Part shown: positions 18,753 to 28,389 of the stretch, one piece after another
How the letters are laid out: each line of letters starts with the position of its first letter
Position numbering within the stretch: position 1 is the stretch's first letter
DNA from: Pseudomonas alcaliphila JAB1
GTDB lineage: Bacteria > Pseudomonadota > Gammaproteobacteria > Pseudomonadales > Pseudomonadaceae
Direction of reading: 5' to 3'
Assembly (NCBI RefSeq): GCF_001941865.1
Contig: NZ_CP016162.1
Location: 496,001 to 560,000, forward strand
DNA length: 64,000 nt
Notes under the pieces: generated by a model
Database searches by the model: none
Told to the model about the DNA's origin: nothing
Seen by the model: the letters and a program-made list of their open reading frames with translations, nothing else
Made by a program: the position numbers and the translations under genes

Positions 18753-19760
18753 ATGTCCCGCGTCACCCTGAGCCGCTACCTGATCGAGCAGACTCGCAGC
18801 CACAACACCCCGGCCGACCTGCGTTTCCTTATCGAAGTCGTGGCGCGGGCCTGCAAGGCGATCAGCCACCAGGTGTCCAAGGGCGCCCTCGGCGGCGTGC
18901 TGGGCAGCCTGGACAGCGAAAACGTGCAGGGCGAAGTGCAGAAGAAGCTCGACGTAATCTCCAACGAAATCCTGCTCGAAGCCAACGAGTGGGGCGGCCA
19001 CCTGGCCGGCATGGCCTCCGAGGAAATGGACAACGCCTACCAGATCCCTGGCAAGTACCCGAAAGGTGCCTACCTGCTGGTATTCGACCCGCTGGACGGC
19101 TCCAGCAATATCGATGTCAACGTCTCGGTCGGCACCATCTTCTCGGTGCTGCGCAGCCCCGAGCGCAACGGTGAAACCGGTGACCTGGGCGAGGACGCCT
19201 TCCTCCAGCCGGGCACCCAGCAGGTCGCTGCCGGCTACGCCATCTACGGCCCGCAGACCATGCTGATGCTGACCCTGGGCGATGGCGTAAAAGGCTTCAC
19301 CCTGGATCGTGAACTCGGCAGCTTCGTGCTCACCCACGACAACATCAAGGTGCCGGAGTCGACCAAGGAATTCGCCATCAACATGTCCAACCAGCGCCAC
19401 TGGGAAGCCCCGGTGCAGCGTTACGTCTCCGAGCTGCTGGCCGGTGAAACCGGACCGCTGGGGCGCAACTACAACATGCGCTGGATCGCCTCGATGGTGG
19501 CCGACGTGCACCGTATCCTCACCCGTGGCGGCGTGTTCATGTACCCGCGTGATGCCCGCGAGCCGGACAAGCCGGGCAAGCTGCGCCTGATGTACGAGGC
19601 CAACCCGATGTCGATGATCATCGAACAGGCCGGTGGCGCTGCGACCGACGGTAACCAGCGTATTCTCGATATCCAGCCCACTTCCCTGCACCAGCGCGTG
19701 CCGGTATTCCTCGGCTCCAAGGAAGAAGTGCTGCGTATCACCGCCTACCACCGCAACTGA
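18753..19760 (+). CDS. fbp: fructose-1,6-bisphosphatase class 1
   Basis: A 335-residue gluconeogenic enzyme. The metal-binding motif [11 protein letters not shown] and downstream [24 protein letters not shown] are diagnostic. ATG 18753 follows CCGGAG. Its stop codon overlaps the start of the DUF924 gene by one base (TGATG), so the two are coupled. Confidence 0.96.
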   Translation: MSRVTLSRYLIEQTRSHNTPADLRFLIEVVARACKAISHQVSKGALGGVLGSLDSENVQGEVQKKLDVISNEILLEANEWGGHLAGMASEEMDNAYQIPGKYPKGAYLLVFDPLDGSSNIDVNVSVGTIFSVLRSPERNGETGDLGEDAFLQPGTQQVAAGYAIYGPQTMLMLTLGDGVKGFTLDRELGSFVLTHDNIKVPESTKEFAINMSNQRHWEAPVQRYVSELLAGETGPLGRNYNMRWIASMVADVHRILTRGGVFMYPRDAREPDKPGKLRLMYEANPMSMIIEQAGGAATDGNQRILDIQPTSLHQRVPVFLGSKEEVLRITAYHRN

Positions 19761-20359
19761 TGAGCGCCTGGCAACCGCTGCTCGACTGGTGGTTCGGTGC
19801 CGAAGGCAGCGCTACCGAAGTCGCCGCAGCGCGCCAGGGTTTGTGGTTCGGCAAGCGCGACAGCCAGGATCGTGAGGCAGAGGCGCGGTTCGGCGCCCTG
19901 GTCGAGCGGGCGCTGGCTGGCGATCTCAAGGATTGGCTGGATGACCCGCAGGGTTGGCTGGCACAGCTGATCCTGCTCGATCAGTTGCCGCGCATGATCT
20001 TTCGCGATACGCCGCGGGCCTTTGCCGGCGACAGCCGGGCTCGCCCATTGCTGCAGAACGGCCTTGAGCGTGGCTGGGATCTTAGGCTGACGCCGATCCA
20101 GCGGGTGTTTGCCTATCTGGTCTTCGAGCACGCCGAAGATCTGCCCTTGCAAGACCGTGCGGTCGAGCTGTTTGCTGATCTGCTGAACGAAGCCGCTGTC
20201 GATGAACGGCCATTGTTCGCCAATTTCCTCGATTTCGCCGAGCGCCATCAGCGGGTGATTGCCCGTTTCGGTCGCTTTCCTCATCGCAACGCCATTCTCG
20301 GTCGCGCCTGCACTGACGAAGAACAGGCCTTCCTGCGGGAACCTGGCTCGCGTTTCTGA
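19760..20359 (+). CDS. DUF924 family protein
   Basis: A 199-residue alpha-helical protein of DUF924 (TPR-like fold). Family motifs LILLDQLPRMIFR and FLDFAERHQRVIARFGRFPHRNAILGR are present in short form. Function unknown; translationally coupled to fbp. Confidence 0.9.
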   Translation: MSAWQPLLDWWFGAEGSATEVAAARQGLWFGKRDSQDREAEARFGALVERALAGDLKDWLDDPQGWLAQLILLDQLPRMIFRDTPRAFAGDSRARPLLQNGLERGWDLRLTPIQRVFAYLVFEHAEDLPLQDRAVELFADLLNEAAVDERPLFANFLDFAERHQRVIARFGRFPHRNAILGRACTDEEQAFLREPGSRF

Positions 20360-20428
20360 ACTCCAAGCGGGCAAGTCGTCGCCGGCTATGCCAAGCTTGC
20401 TGGCACCTTCCCATCAGGAGCCTCATCC

Positions 20429-20680
20429 ATGTCGATGCGTATCGTCGCGTTGCTCGCCTGTTGTCTGCTCGCCGCCTGCAGCAAGGTCAATCAGGAAAAC
20501 TACTCCAAGCTCAAGGCCGGTATGAGCAAGCAGGAAGTGGAAAGCTTGCTCGGCGCGCCCGGTGAGTGTGCCGGCGCACTGGGGATGACCAGTTGCACCT
20601 GGGGCGACGACAAGGCCTATATCAGTGTCCAGTACGCCGGGGACAAGGTCATGCTGTTCTCCGGCAAGGGACTCAAGTAA
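20429..20680 (+). CDS. small BamE/SmpA-like lipoprotein
   Basis: An 83-residue lipoprotein: signal peptide with lipobox L-A-A-C17, then a short domain KLKAGMSKQEVESLLGAPGEC that matches the BamE-like/DUF3862 beta-alpha fold. AGGAG at 20416-20420 supports ATG 20429. Tandem with the lipocalin gene, 12 nt apart. The exact role is not known; probably periplasm-facing outer-membrane lipoprotein. Confidence 0.8.
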   Translation: MSMRIVALLACCLLAACSKVNQENYSKLKAGMSKQEVESLLGAPGECAGALGMTSCTWGDDKAYISVQYAGDKVMLFSGKGLK

Positions 20681-20692
20681 ACAGGAGCTTCC

Positions 20693-21235
20693 ATGCGTTC
20701 GATCCTAATCGCCAGCGCCATTCTCGCCCTCGCCGGCTGCGCCAATTCCGGTACCGGCAGCATCCCCAAACCGCCACCGCAGACCATGCAGGTCGACCTG
20801 CAGCGCTACCAGGGCACCTGGTACGAGCTGGCGCGCCTGCCGATGTTCTTCCAGCGCAACTGCGTGCAGTCCGAAGCGCATTACGGTCTGCGTGACGATG
20901 GCCGCATCGACGTGACCAACCGCTGCCGCGACAAGGACGGTGAGTGGATCGAGGCCAAGGGCGTCGCCGAGCCTCAGGTCGAAGGGCAAACCGACAAGCT
21001 GTGGGTGCGCTTCGATAACTGGGCCAGCAAGCTGCTGCCGATCAAGGGCGACTACTGGGTGATCTACCACGACGAGGACTATCGCGTGGCGCTGGTCGGT
21101 CACCCGGAGCACAAGTACCTCTGGCTGCTCTCGCGCACCCCTGAGGTGGATCAGGAAACCCGCGACACGCTGCTCAGCGTCGCGCGCGAGCAGGGCTACG
21201 TCACCTCGGACCTGATCTGGCGCCAGGCTGACTGA
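20693..21235 (+). CDS. blc: outer-membrane lipocalin lipoprotein
   Basis: A 180-residue bacterial lipocalin: lipobox L-A-G-C16, the lipocalin signature YQGTWYELARLPMFFQ, and later GDYWVIYHDEDYRVALVG. Binds lysophospholipid or other hydrophobic ligands in the outer membrane. Short gap to the preceding lipoprotein gene suggests co-transcription. Confidence 0.92.
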   Translation: MRSILIASAILALAGCANSGTGSIPKPPPQTMQVDLQRYQGTWYELARLPMFFQRNCVQSEAHYGLRDDGRIDVTNRCRDKDGEWIEAKGVAEPQVEGQTDKLWVRFDNWASKLLPIKGDYWVIYHDEDYRVALVGHPEHKYLWLLSRTPEVDQETRDTLLSVAREQGYVTSDLIWRQAD

Positions 21236-21455
21236 TCCGGCGCTTTAATCCGGCCTGCGACCCAGCAGGTGCGTAGCCGGCTAGGACAGTACCCGGTTGG
21301 ATCCAGGGGCATGCTTATGGCTGGTAAAAATATGCTGGCATTCGCCTGATCGATTGGCTTTCGACTCACCCTTTTGGGGGAGCGCTGAGCGCACGGTGCC
21401 TCATTAGAATCCTAGGCTTGCCCGTGCTGGGCAACATAATAAAAAGGAGCGCACC

Positions 21456-23375
21456 ATGAGCCACCCGTTGAAAGCCTTGGCTGCTGCCGTGGTATTGGCA
21501 GGCTTTGCGAGCACAGTGGAGGCCATGCCCTATTCACAGCTGATCGTCTTTGGCGATTCGCTCAGTGATAGTGGCCAGTTTCCGGATGTCGGTAGCCCGC
21601 TCTTGGCCGGCAACCCCACGGGAGGACTGCGGTTCACCAACCGTACAGGGCCGAACTACCTCGCCAACAACACCGAGTATGCCGATCGCGTGGTCACCCA
21701 GCGTCTGGCATCTTTGCTCGGGTTGCAGGCGCTACCGTCGACCCCCATCCTGCCGCAACTGCTCACGGGCAATCCGGATGGCACCAACTATGCCGTTGGC
21801 GGTTATCGTACCGATCAGATTCTTGCTTCGATCAGCGCGGTGAATGGCTCGGTGGTGGATGCCGGCGGTGGCATCAGCCGTACCCGCAACGGCTATCTGG
21901 TGGATGTGCCGCGGGTAGATCCGAATGCGCTGTTCTACCTGAATGGCGGCGGCAACGATGTCCTCCAGTTCGTGGTGACAGACCGGGCCAGTGCCGCCTT
22001 GGCCGCTGGCGATCTGGTCGCGGGGGTGGCGGCGCTGCAGCAGGCTGGTGCACGAACCATCATTGTCTCCGACCTGCCGGATGTCGGGCTGTCGCCCGCG
22101 GGGTTCGTCACGGGATTTCGCGGCGCCTGGTCCAACGCCTCCGCACTGCTTAACGAGGAACTGGGCACCCAGCTCGCGGCGCTGGGCGGCAATGTCATCC
22201 GCCTCAATTTCCGTACCTTGCTGGAAGAGGTGCAGGCCGACCTGGGCGCTTATGGTTTCGATCCTGCGGTTGCACAGGCCGATGTGTGCTTCAGCGGTAG
22301 TGGTTGCCTGGCCGATCCGACCTGGGGAATCGGCGGATTGACGCCAAATCCTGATCGGTTGATGTTCAACGACGGCGTACACCCCACGGCTGCGGTGCAG
22401 CAGATAAGTGCCGACTACATTCATTCCATTCTTTCCGCCCCCTGGGAAGTAAGCCTGCTGCCAGAGATGGCCATGGCCAGCCTGAATGCCCATCAGCAAC
22501 AACTGCGCAGTGAGCTGCAGGCGGATCGCGGTTTATGGCAAGCAACGAGCCAATGGCGTGGCTTCGTAGCTGCCAGCGGCATGCGTCAGCAATATGACAG
22601 CGATGACGCCGTCAGTGGCGCCGACAGCGATGGCCTGGGCATCCATCTTGGTGGCAGCTACCGGTTGGCCGAGCATTGGCGTCTGGGGCTATCCCTGGGT
22701 TTGCAGCGTCAGGAACTGGAAACCGATGGCGATTCGGAGTATGACCTGCGCAGCTATCTGCTCAGTGCCTTTGCACAATATCAGCAGGAGCGCCTGTGGG
22801 GCGATGCCAGCCTGAGCCTGGGCAAGCTGGACTACAGCGACCTGAACCGGCAATTTGCGCTGGGTGTCGCCGAACGACGCGAGAAGGGCGATACCGATGG
22901 CACACTCTACGCACTGTCGACGCGCATCGGCTACGACCTGGCCAACGCGGGCACTGGCTGGCGCGTGAGTCCCTTTATCAGCGCCGATTGGGCGCGGATT
23001 GACGTGGACGGCTACGACGAGCAGGGCGATCGTTCGACGGCGCTGACATTTGGCGACCAGGATCGAGATAGTCGACGTCTGGGGCTAGGCCTGCAGGCCA
23101 ACTATCAGCTAAATGACGCAACGCAGTTGTTTGCCGAGATCGCCCGTGAGCGCGAATTCGAGGATGACGAACGCTACCTGCAGATGGGCCTCAACTCGGT
23201 GCCTGGCAATGCATTTGAACTTTTGGGCCATGCGCCGGCTTCCGGCCAGACCCTGGCCAGCCTAGGGATCCAGCATGCCGTGGGGCAGGAGTTGAAGCTG
23301 AGCGCTAGCTACGGCTTCCGCGGTACCAGCGATCGCCAGCACGGGATCAACCTCGGGCTCAGTTGGAATTGGTAA
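21456..23375 (+). CDS. estA: EstA, autotransporter GDSL esterase
   Basis: A 639-residue outer-membrane esterase: signal peptide (1-24), GDSL lipase/SGNH passenger with nucleophile motif VFGDSLSDSG, the catalytic DGVHP (D-x-x-H) near 310, and a C-terminal 12-strand autotransporter barrel ending in the aromatic LSWNW. Unlike most autotransporters, EstA passengers stay attached and display the esterase at the surface, affecting rhamnolipid production and motility. AAGGAG precedes the ATG, and A-rich AATAAAAA (21438-21445), a form of the Hfq/Crc AAnAAnAA motif, abuts it. Confidence 0.94.
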   Translation: MSHPLKALAAAVVLAGFASTVEAMPYSQLIVFGDSLSDSGQFPDVGSPLLAGNPTGGLRFTNRTGPNYLANNTEYADRVVTQRLASLLGLQALPSTPILPQLLTGNPDGTNYAVGGYRTDQILASISAVNGSVVDAGGGISRTRNGYLVDVPRVDPNALFYLNGGGNDVLQFVVTDRASAALAAGDLVAGVAALQQAGARTIIVSDLPDVGLSPAGFVTGFRGAWSNASALLNEELGTQLAALGGNVIRLNFRTLLEEVQADLGAYGFDPAVAQADVCFSGSGCLADPTWGIGGLTPNPDRLMFNDGVHPTAAVQQISADYIHSILSAPWEVSLLPEMAMASLNAHQQQLRSELQADRGLWQATSQWRGFVAASGMRQQYDSDDAVSGADSDGLGIHLGGSYRLAEHWRLGLSLGLQRQELETDGDSEYDLRSYLLSAFAQYQQERLWGDASLSLGKLDYSDLNRQFALGVAERREKGDTDGTLYALSTRIGYDLANAGTGWRVSPFISADWARIDVDGYDEQGDRSTALTFGDQDRDSRRLGLGLQANYQLNDATQLFAEIAREREFEDDERYLQMGLNSVPGNAFELLGHAPASGQTLASLGIQHAVGQELKLSASYGFRGTSDRQHGINLGLSWNW

Positions 23376-23380
23376 TGCTT

Positions 23381-23410
23381 GAGCGCCCGCGGCCTGTCCG
23401 CGGGCGGCTC
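23381..23410. terminator. shared hairpin between convergent estA and lipoprotein gene
   Basis: GAGCGCCCGCGG pairs with CCGCGGGCGGCTC around the loop CCTGT. It has no clear U-run but a strong GC stem, positioned just after the estA stop and touching the lipoprotein stop codon. Confidence 0.5.
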
Positions 23411-23846
23411 ATTGCCAGTCCAGCCGCGCCAGCTTCCATTGATCATCTTCCAGCCACCATTCCAGCTGCACCGCATAGTGCCGCGCGCTGTCGGGGATAA
23501 ACCCCTCGGCGCCACTCAGGCCTACCTGAGCTTCGGTATAGCCCTTGCTGCTGATCGCAGCGTCGATCCAGCTGTTCTTGCCCAGTGCGATGACCTTGAT
23601 GTTCTTGTGGCGCAGGAACAGCAGGGTCATGGTGCGCTTGGCCCATTCGCGGTCCAGCTCCTGGCGGGCGAGGAAGTCGCCATGCAACTGCTTCAGCACT
23701 GCACCGGTGCTCTTGGCCTCGATGTTGTCCTGCAACTGCTGAACGGCCGCCTCCAGAGCGGCCTGCGGGTCGTCACCGCCGCCGCAGCCGGCGAGCAGGA
23801 GGGTGAAGGACATAAACAGCGACCAAGCCAGATGACGCATCGACAT
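23409..23846 (-). CDS. NTF2-like small lipoprotein, hypothetical
   Basis: A 145-residue lipoprotein with lipobox L-A-G-C and a Gly-rich linker, then an NTF2/SnoaL-like domain (helix QAALEAAVQQLQDNIEAKS and a strand EWWLEDDQWKLARL). AAGGAG six nt before ATG 23846 selects this start over upstream in-frame ATGs. Likely periplasmic; role unknown. Convergent to estA, divergent from pip. Confidence 0.8.
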   Translation of the reverse strand: MSMRHLAWSLFMSFTLLLAGCGGGDDPQAALEAAVQQLQDNIEAKSTGAVLKQLHGDFLARQELDREWAKRTMTLLFLRHKNIKVIALGKNSWIDAAISSKGYTEAQVGLSGAEGFIPDSARHYAVQLEWWLEDDQWKLARLDWQ

Positions 23847-23924
23847 GCTGAACTCCTTTTTCATGGTTATGATGCCGGGCAGAGTGGAACACGGCAGTTG
23901 TAGCCCAGCCAACAGGAGCCAACC

Positions 23925-24896
23925 ATGCAGACTTTGTACCCGGAGATTAAACCCTACGCTCGCCATGAACTGGCGGTCGAGCAACCGCACGTGCTGTACA
24001 TCGACGAGAGCGGCTCTGCGGATGGGTTGCCGGTACTGTTCATTCATGGCGGCCCCGGCGCCGGCTGCGATTCTGCCAGCCGCCGTTACTTCGATCCCGC
24101 CCTGTACCGCATCGTCACCTTCGACCAGCGCGGCTGTGGTCGTTCGACGCCGCACGCGAGTCTGGAGAACAACACCACCCAGGCGCTGATCGCCGATATC
24201 GAGCGTATTCGCGAGCATCTGGGCATCGACAAGTTCGTGCTGTTCGGTGGCTCCTGGGGCTCGACCCTGGCGTTGGCCTATGCACAGGCGCATCCGCAGT
24301 GCGTGCATGGACTGATCCTGCGCGGCATCTTCCTGTGTCGGCCGCAGGAGTTCAGCTGGTTCTATCAGGAAGGCGCCAGCCGCCTGTTCCCCGATTACTG
24401 GGAGGATTACGTGGCGCCCATCCCGGTCGAGGAGCGCGGCGACCTGATGCAGGCCTTCTACAAGCGCCTGACGGGTACCGACCAGATCGCCCAGATGCAT
24501 GCGGCCAAGGCCTGGTCGACCTGGGAGGGGCGCACTGCCACCCTGCGTCCGAACACTCAGGTGGTCGAGCGCTTCAGCGAGGCGCATCGGGCGCTGTCCA
24601 TCGCCCGTATCGAGTGCCACTACTTCGTCAACGACGCCTTCCTCGAGCCTAACCAGCTGCTCCGTGACATGCCGAAGATCGCCCATCTGCCGGGCATCAT
24701 TGTGCATGGCCGATACGACGTGATCTGCCCACTGGATAATGCCTGGGCGCTGCATCAGGCATGGCCCAACAGCGAGCTGCAGATCATCCGTGACGCCGGC
24801 CACTCGGCGGCCGAACCGGGTATCACCGATGCGCTGATCCGCGCTGCCGAACAGATGGCCCGGCGCCTGCTCGACCTGCCGCCGGAGGATGCATGA
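23925..24896 (+). CDS. pip: prolyl aminopeptidase (proline iminopeptidase)
   Basis: A 323-residue alpha/beta hydrolase releasing N-terminal proline from peptides. HGGPGAG (oxyanion region), the nucleophile elbow GGSWGS, and late catalytic DVICP and DAGHS are in order. ATG 23925 follows AGGAG. Its stop overlaps the dtd start by 4 nt. Confidence 0.94.
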   Translation: MQTLYPEIKPYARHELAVEQPHVLYIDESGSADGLPVLFIHGGPGAGCDSASRRYFDPALYRIVTFDQRGCGRSTPHASLENNTTQALIADIERIREHLGIDKFVLFGGSWGSTLALAYAQAHPQCVHGLILRGIFLCRPQEFSWFYQEGASRLFPDYWEDYVAPIPVEERGDLMQAFYKRLTGTDQIAQMHAAKAWSTWEGRTATLRPNTQVVERFSEAHRALSIARIECHYFVNDAFLEPNQLLRDMPKIAHLPGIIVHGRYDVICPLDNAWALHQAWPNSELQIIRDAGHSAAEPGITDALIRAAEQMARRLLDLPPEDA

Positions 24897-25330
24897 AGCT
24901 GCTGATCCAGCGCGTCAGCGGTGCACGGGTGGAGGTCGCAGGTGAGGTGGTTGGCAGCATCGATCAGGGCCTGCTGGCGCTGGTCGGCATCGAACCGCAG
25001 GACGATCAGGCCAGTCTGTCCCGCGCGCTGCACAAGCTGCTGAACTACCGCGTGTTCAGCGACGAGGCGGGCAAGATGAATCGCTCGCTGACGGACGTGC
25101 AAGGCGGGCTATTGTTGGTCTCGCAGTTCACCCTGGCAGCCGACACCAAGAGCGGCATGCGCCCCAGCTTCTCCAGCGCTGCGCCGCCCGCGCAGGGCGC
25201 TGCGCTGTTCGATGCTCTGGTGGAAATGGCCAGAGCCCAGCACCCGCAGGTCGCCACCGGACGCTTCGGTGCCAATATGCAGGTGCACCTGGTCAACGAT
25301 GGGCCGGTGACCTTTCTGCTTGAGGTTTGA
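24893..25330 (+). CDS. dtd: D-aminoacyl-tRNA deacylase
   Basis: A 145-residue DTD that hydrolyses D-aminoacyl-tRNAs. The two hallmark motifs are present: [12 protein letters not shown] (SQxT) and a C-terminal [10 protein letters not shown] (NxGPxT). Full length; coupled to pip through ATGA. Confidence 0.97.
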   Translation: MKLLIQRVSGARVEVAGEVVGSIDQGLLALVGIEPQDDQASLSRALHKLLNYRVFSDEAGKMNRSLTDVQGGLLLVSQFTLAADTKSGMRPSFSSAAPPAQGAALFDALVEMARAQHPQVATGRFGANMQVHLVNDGPVTFLLEV

Positions 25331-25351
25331 GGCGTGGCCTGCGGGTATGAG

Positions 25352-25480
25352 TAGGGCGTACTCGCCGCAGGCAGTACGCCGAGTCGTACCCTATGGCGGA
25401 CTGTTCGCTGACGCTACGAGCGGCCGGCGCTCCGGACCGCCCTACAGCGGCCGGCGCTCCGGTCCGCACTACGTCTGCTG
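25352..25480. repeat. composite palindromic repeat downstream of dtd
   Basis: GTAGGGCGTACTCGCC with inverted arms, then two similar AGCGGCCGGCGCTCCG segments 22 bp apart (about 25420 and 25446). It lies between convergent dtd and rsmE and shares GGCGGACTGTTCGC with the repeat at 11639. Confidence 0.6.
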
Positions 25481-25486
25481 GGGCGT

Positions 25487-26197
25487 TCAGAACAATCTGG
25501 CCAGCAATGCCGGCACTGCCGTCTCCACCCGCAGAATGCGCTCGCCCAGCTGCACCGGTTGCAGGCCTGCTGCTTCGCGCAGCAGCTCGACTTCGTAGGG
25601 AATCCAGCCGCCTTCCGGGCCGATGGCCAGGGTCACCGGTTGCTCGACGGCACGCGGGCAGGTCGGGTAATCACCGGGGTGGCCGGTCAGGCCAAGCGTG
25701 CCGGCTGCCAGGGCTGGTAGGCGATCCTCGACGAAGGGCTTGAAGCGTTTCTCGATGCTCACTTCGGGCAGCACCGTGTCGCGCGCCTGTTCCAGACCGA
25801 GGATCAGCTGTTCGCGAATGGCCTCGGCCTCGAGAAACGGTGTCTGCCAGAAACTCTTCTCCACCCGGTAGCTGTTGACCAATACCAGGCGCGCCACGCC
25901 CATGGCGCTGACCGTCTGCAGCACGCGCTTGAGCATCTTCGGGCGGGGCAGGGCGAGGATCAGCGTCAGCGGTAGCTTGGCCGGTGGCGGCTGGTCGAGA
26001 CTGACATGCAGTTCGGCATGCTCGGCATCCAGGGCGATCAGTCGGCCTTCGCCCATCAGCCCGCCAAGATGACCGACGCGCAGGCGATCACCGGTCTCGG
26101 CGCGATGCACGTCATGTAGATGTTTCAGGCGCCTGCCACTGAGGCGTGCCCGCTCGCCACCGACGAAGTCGGCGTCCTCCAGCAGCAGCAGGTTCAC
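25487..26197 (-). CDS. rsmE: 16S rRNA (uracil1498-N3)-methyltransferase
   Basis: A 236-residue SPOUT-fold methyltransferase. An N-terminal PUA-like domain precedes the SPOUT knot with IGPEGGW and [11 protein letters not shown] motifs for SAM binding. The start is GTG 26197, overlapping the tatC stop codon by 4 nt (GTGA); there is no better ATG. Confidence 0.93.
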   Translation of the reverse strand: MNLLLLEDADFVGGERARLSGRRLKHLHDVHRAETGDRLRVGHLGGLMGEGRLIALDAEHAELHVSLDQPPPAKLPLTLILALPRPKMLKRVLQTVSAMGVARLVLVNSYRVEKSFWQTPFLEAEAIREQLILGLEQARDTVLPEVSIEKRFKPFVEDRLPALAAGTLGLTGHPGDYPTCPRAVEQPVTLAIGPEGGWIPYEVELLREAAGLQPVQLGERILRVETAVPALLARLF

Positions 26198-26988
26198 GGC
26201 AGCGGTGCGGGTGGCTGGTCTTCGGGCTTGGTTTCTTCTTCGGCGTGTTCCTGGTCGCGCTTGCGCTTGACCAGCGCGCCAGCCAGTACACCGGCTTCGA
26301 ACAGTAGCCACATCGGCACGGCCAACAGGGTCTGCGAGAACACGTCCGGCGGCGTCAGCACCATACCGACCACGAAGCAGCCGACAATGACGTAGGGGCG
26401 GCTCTTGCGCAGAGTCGCTACGTCGACCAGACCTATCCAGATAACCAGGAAGGTAGCGATAGGGATCTCGAAGGCTACGCCAAAGGCGAAGAACAGCGTC
26501 AGGACGAAATCCAGGTACTGGCCGATGTCGGTCATCATCGCCACGCCTTCCGGGGTCACGCTGGCGAAGAAGCCGAACATGATCGGGAACACCACGAAGT
26601 AGGCGAAGGCCATGCCGGCGTAGAACAGGAAGATACTGGAAATCAGCAGCGGCACCGCGATGCGTCGCTCATGGGTGTACAGACCCGGCGCGATGAAGCC
26701 CCAGATCTGGTGCAGGATCACCGGCATGCCGAGAAACAACGCACACATCAGGGTCAGCTTGAATGGCGTCAGGAACGGTGAGGCGACCCCTGTGGCGATC
26801 ATCGTCGCGCCTTCTGGCAGATAGGCGCGTAACGGCGCAGCGACCAGGGCGTAGATATCCTGAGCGAAGTAGAACAGGCCGGCGAAGATCAGCAGGATGA
26901 TCACTACACAGCGCAACAGGCGAGTACGCAGCTCGGCCAGGTGCGAGACCAGAGGCATTTCCTGGTCGGCTTGTGGATTATTGCTCAT
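26194..26988 (-). CDS. tatC: TatC, twin-arginine translocase core subunit
   Basis: A 264-residue inner-membrane protein with six transmembrane segments that binds twin-arginine signal peptides. N-terminal [16 protein letters not shown] and FSLTPF-like stretch LTPFKLTL are family landmarks. Overlaps tatB by 4 nt upstream and rsmE by 4 nt downstream. Long charged tail ([17 protein letters not shown]). Confidence 0.97.
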   Translation of the reverse strand: MSNNPQADQEMPLVSHLAELRTRLLRCVVIILLIFAGLFYFAQDIYALVAAPLRAYLPEGATMIATGVASPFLTPFKLTLMCALFLGMPVILHQIWGFIAPGLYTHERRIAVPLLISSIFLFYAGMAFAYFVVFPIMFGFFASVTPEGVAMMTDIGQYLDFVLTLFFAFGVAFEIPIATFLVIWIGLVDVATLRKSRPYVIVGCFVVGMVLTPPDVFSQTLLAVPMWLLFEAGVLAGALVKRKRDQEHAEEETKPEDQPPAPLP

Positions 26989-27329
26989 GGCTGGGGATTC
27001 TTGTCCTGAACGCTCGGTGCCGTGTCGGCAGTCGGTTTGGCGCTGTTCTCCGCTGGCGGATCGTCGCTTTTGCCGGTGCCGAGAATGTCCTGCTTCATCG
27101 CCTGCATTTCCCGCTCGAGTTCGAGAATCCGCTCGTTATGCAACTGACGGCGAATCTCGTCGGCGCCGATCTCGCGCTCCACCTCGGCCTTGATCGAGTT
27201 GAAGCTGCGCTTGATCCGGCCGATCCACAGGCTGGCCGTACGCACGGCGCCTGGCAGGCGCTCGGGGCCGAGCACCACCAGGGCCACCAGACCGACCAGC
27301 AGCAGCTCGGTAAAACCGATGTCGAACAT
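26985..27329 (-). CDS. tatB: TatB, twin-arginine translocase subunit
   Basis: A 114-residue protein with one N-terminal membrane helix ([22 protein letters not shown] with the conserved Glu and GP hinge), an amphipathic helix and a disordered C-tail. Forms the substrate receptor with TatC. Confidence 0.96.
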   Translation of the reverse strand: MFDIGFTELLLVGLVALVVLGPERLPGAVRTASLWIGRIKRSFNSIKAEVEREIGADEIRRQLHNERILELEREMQAMKQDILGTGKSDDPPAENSAKPTADTAPSVQDKNPQP

Positions 27330-27332
27330 GGC

Positions 27333-27566
27333 TTAGTCTTTCTTCGCTGGCTCTTCGACCTTGCGTGCCTGGGCATCGATGGTCTGGCCCTTGGGCTCTT
27401 CCACGGCTGGCTTTTCAGCTTCGCCGCTATCCATCGATTTGCGGAAACCCTTGATCGCGTCGCCCAGATCCGAGCCAAGGCCTTTCAGGCGCTTGGTGCC
27501 GAACAGCATGACCACGATGAGCAGGATGATCAGGAGTTGCCAGATGCTGATACCGCCAAAGCCCAT
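27333..27566 (-). CDS. tatA: TatA, twin-arginine translocase pore subunit
   Basis: A 77-residue pore-forming component: N-terminal helix [22 protein letters not shown], amphipathic helix [16 protein letters not shown] and a charged tail. Three nt before tatB. Confidence 0.96.
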   Translation of the reverse strand: MGFGGISIWQLLIILLIVVMLFGTKRLKGLGSDLGDAIKGFRKSMDSGEAEKPAVEEPKGQTIDAQARKVEEPAKKD

Positions 27567-27589
27567 GATATGTACTCCGTAATGAAGGT

Positions 27590-27925
27590 TTATTCGGATT
27601 GCGGTCGCGCGGCTTTTTCCGCGTGGCCGGAGAGGCCGAAACGGCGATCCAGTTCATCCAGTACAGCCTGGGGATGCTGGCCGAGGGCGGCGAGCATGAC
27701 CAGGCTATGGAACCACAGATCGGCGGTTTCGTAGATCAGGTCCTTGCAGTCACCGCTGGCGGCGGCGTCCTTGGCGGCGAGGATGGTTTCCACCGATTCC
27801 TCGCCGACCTTTTCCAGAATCTTGTTCAGACCCTTGTGATACAGGCTGGCGACGTAGGAGCTGTCGGCCGCTGCGCCCTTGCGCGACTCCAGTACCTCGG
27901 CCAGGCGGCTCAGGGTGTCACTCAT
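27590..27925 (-). CDS. hisE: phosphoribosyl-ATP pyrophosphatase
   Basis: A 111-residue histidine-pathway enzyme hydrolysing PR-ATP to PR-AMP. MazG-like helix motif [15 protein letters not shown] and later [17 protein letters not shown] 27925 overlaps hisI's end by 8 nt; an ATG at 27940 would add five residues and is less likely. Confidence 0.94.
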   Translation of the reverse strand: MSDTLSRLAEVLESRKGAAADSSYVASLYHKGLNKILEKVGEESVETILAAKDAAASGDCKDLIYETADLWFHSLVMLAALGQHPQAVLDELDRRFGLSGHAEKAARPQSE

Positions 27926-28316
27926 GGCTGTGTCCTGCATAGATGGCGTGCGGATCTTTCAGCACTGCGTCGACGGTTTTCCAGCCGCCATTCTCGTATA
28001 CCCGATAGAAGCAGCTTTCGCGACCGGTGTGGCAAGCGATGCCGCCCAGCTGTTCGACCATCAGCACGATGACATCGGCGTCGCAATCCAGGCGCAGCTC
28101 GTGCAGCTTCTGCACATGGCCGGATTCCTCGCCCTTGCGCCACAACTTGCCACGTGAGCGCGACCAGTAGATGGCGCGTTGCTCGCTGGCGGTGAGGGCA
28201 AGGGATTCGCGGTTCATCCAGGCCATCATCAGGATGCGGCCAGTCTGGTAGTCCTGGGCGATGGCCGGCACCAGGCCGTCTTCGTTCCAGTGGATTTCGT
28301 CGAGCCAATCGTTCAT
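27918..28316 (-). CDS. hisI: phosphoribosyl-AMP cyclohydrolase
   Basis: A 132-residue enzyme for the third step of histidine synthesis. [10 protein letters not shown] (metal Asp) and [10 protein letters not shown] (zinc Cys/His) are diagnostic. Unfused to hisE, as in pseudomonads. Start ATG 28316. Confidence 0.95.
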   Translation of the reverse strand: MNDWLDEIHWNEDGLVPAIAQDYQTGRILMMAWMNRESLALTASEQRAIYWSRSRGKLWRKGEESGHVQKLHELRLDCDADVIVLMVEQLGGIACHTGRESCFYRVYENGGWKTVDAVLKDPHAIYAGHSHE

Positions 28317-28389
28317 CGGTATTCCGTATCTGTTGCGTCGGGCCTCGGCCCGTGAATTCCTCAAGTGTGCCAGTGCCGCAGCCAACTGG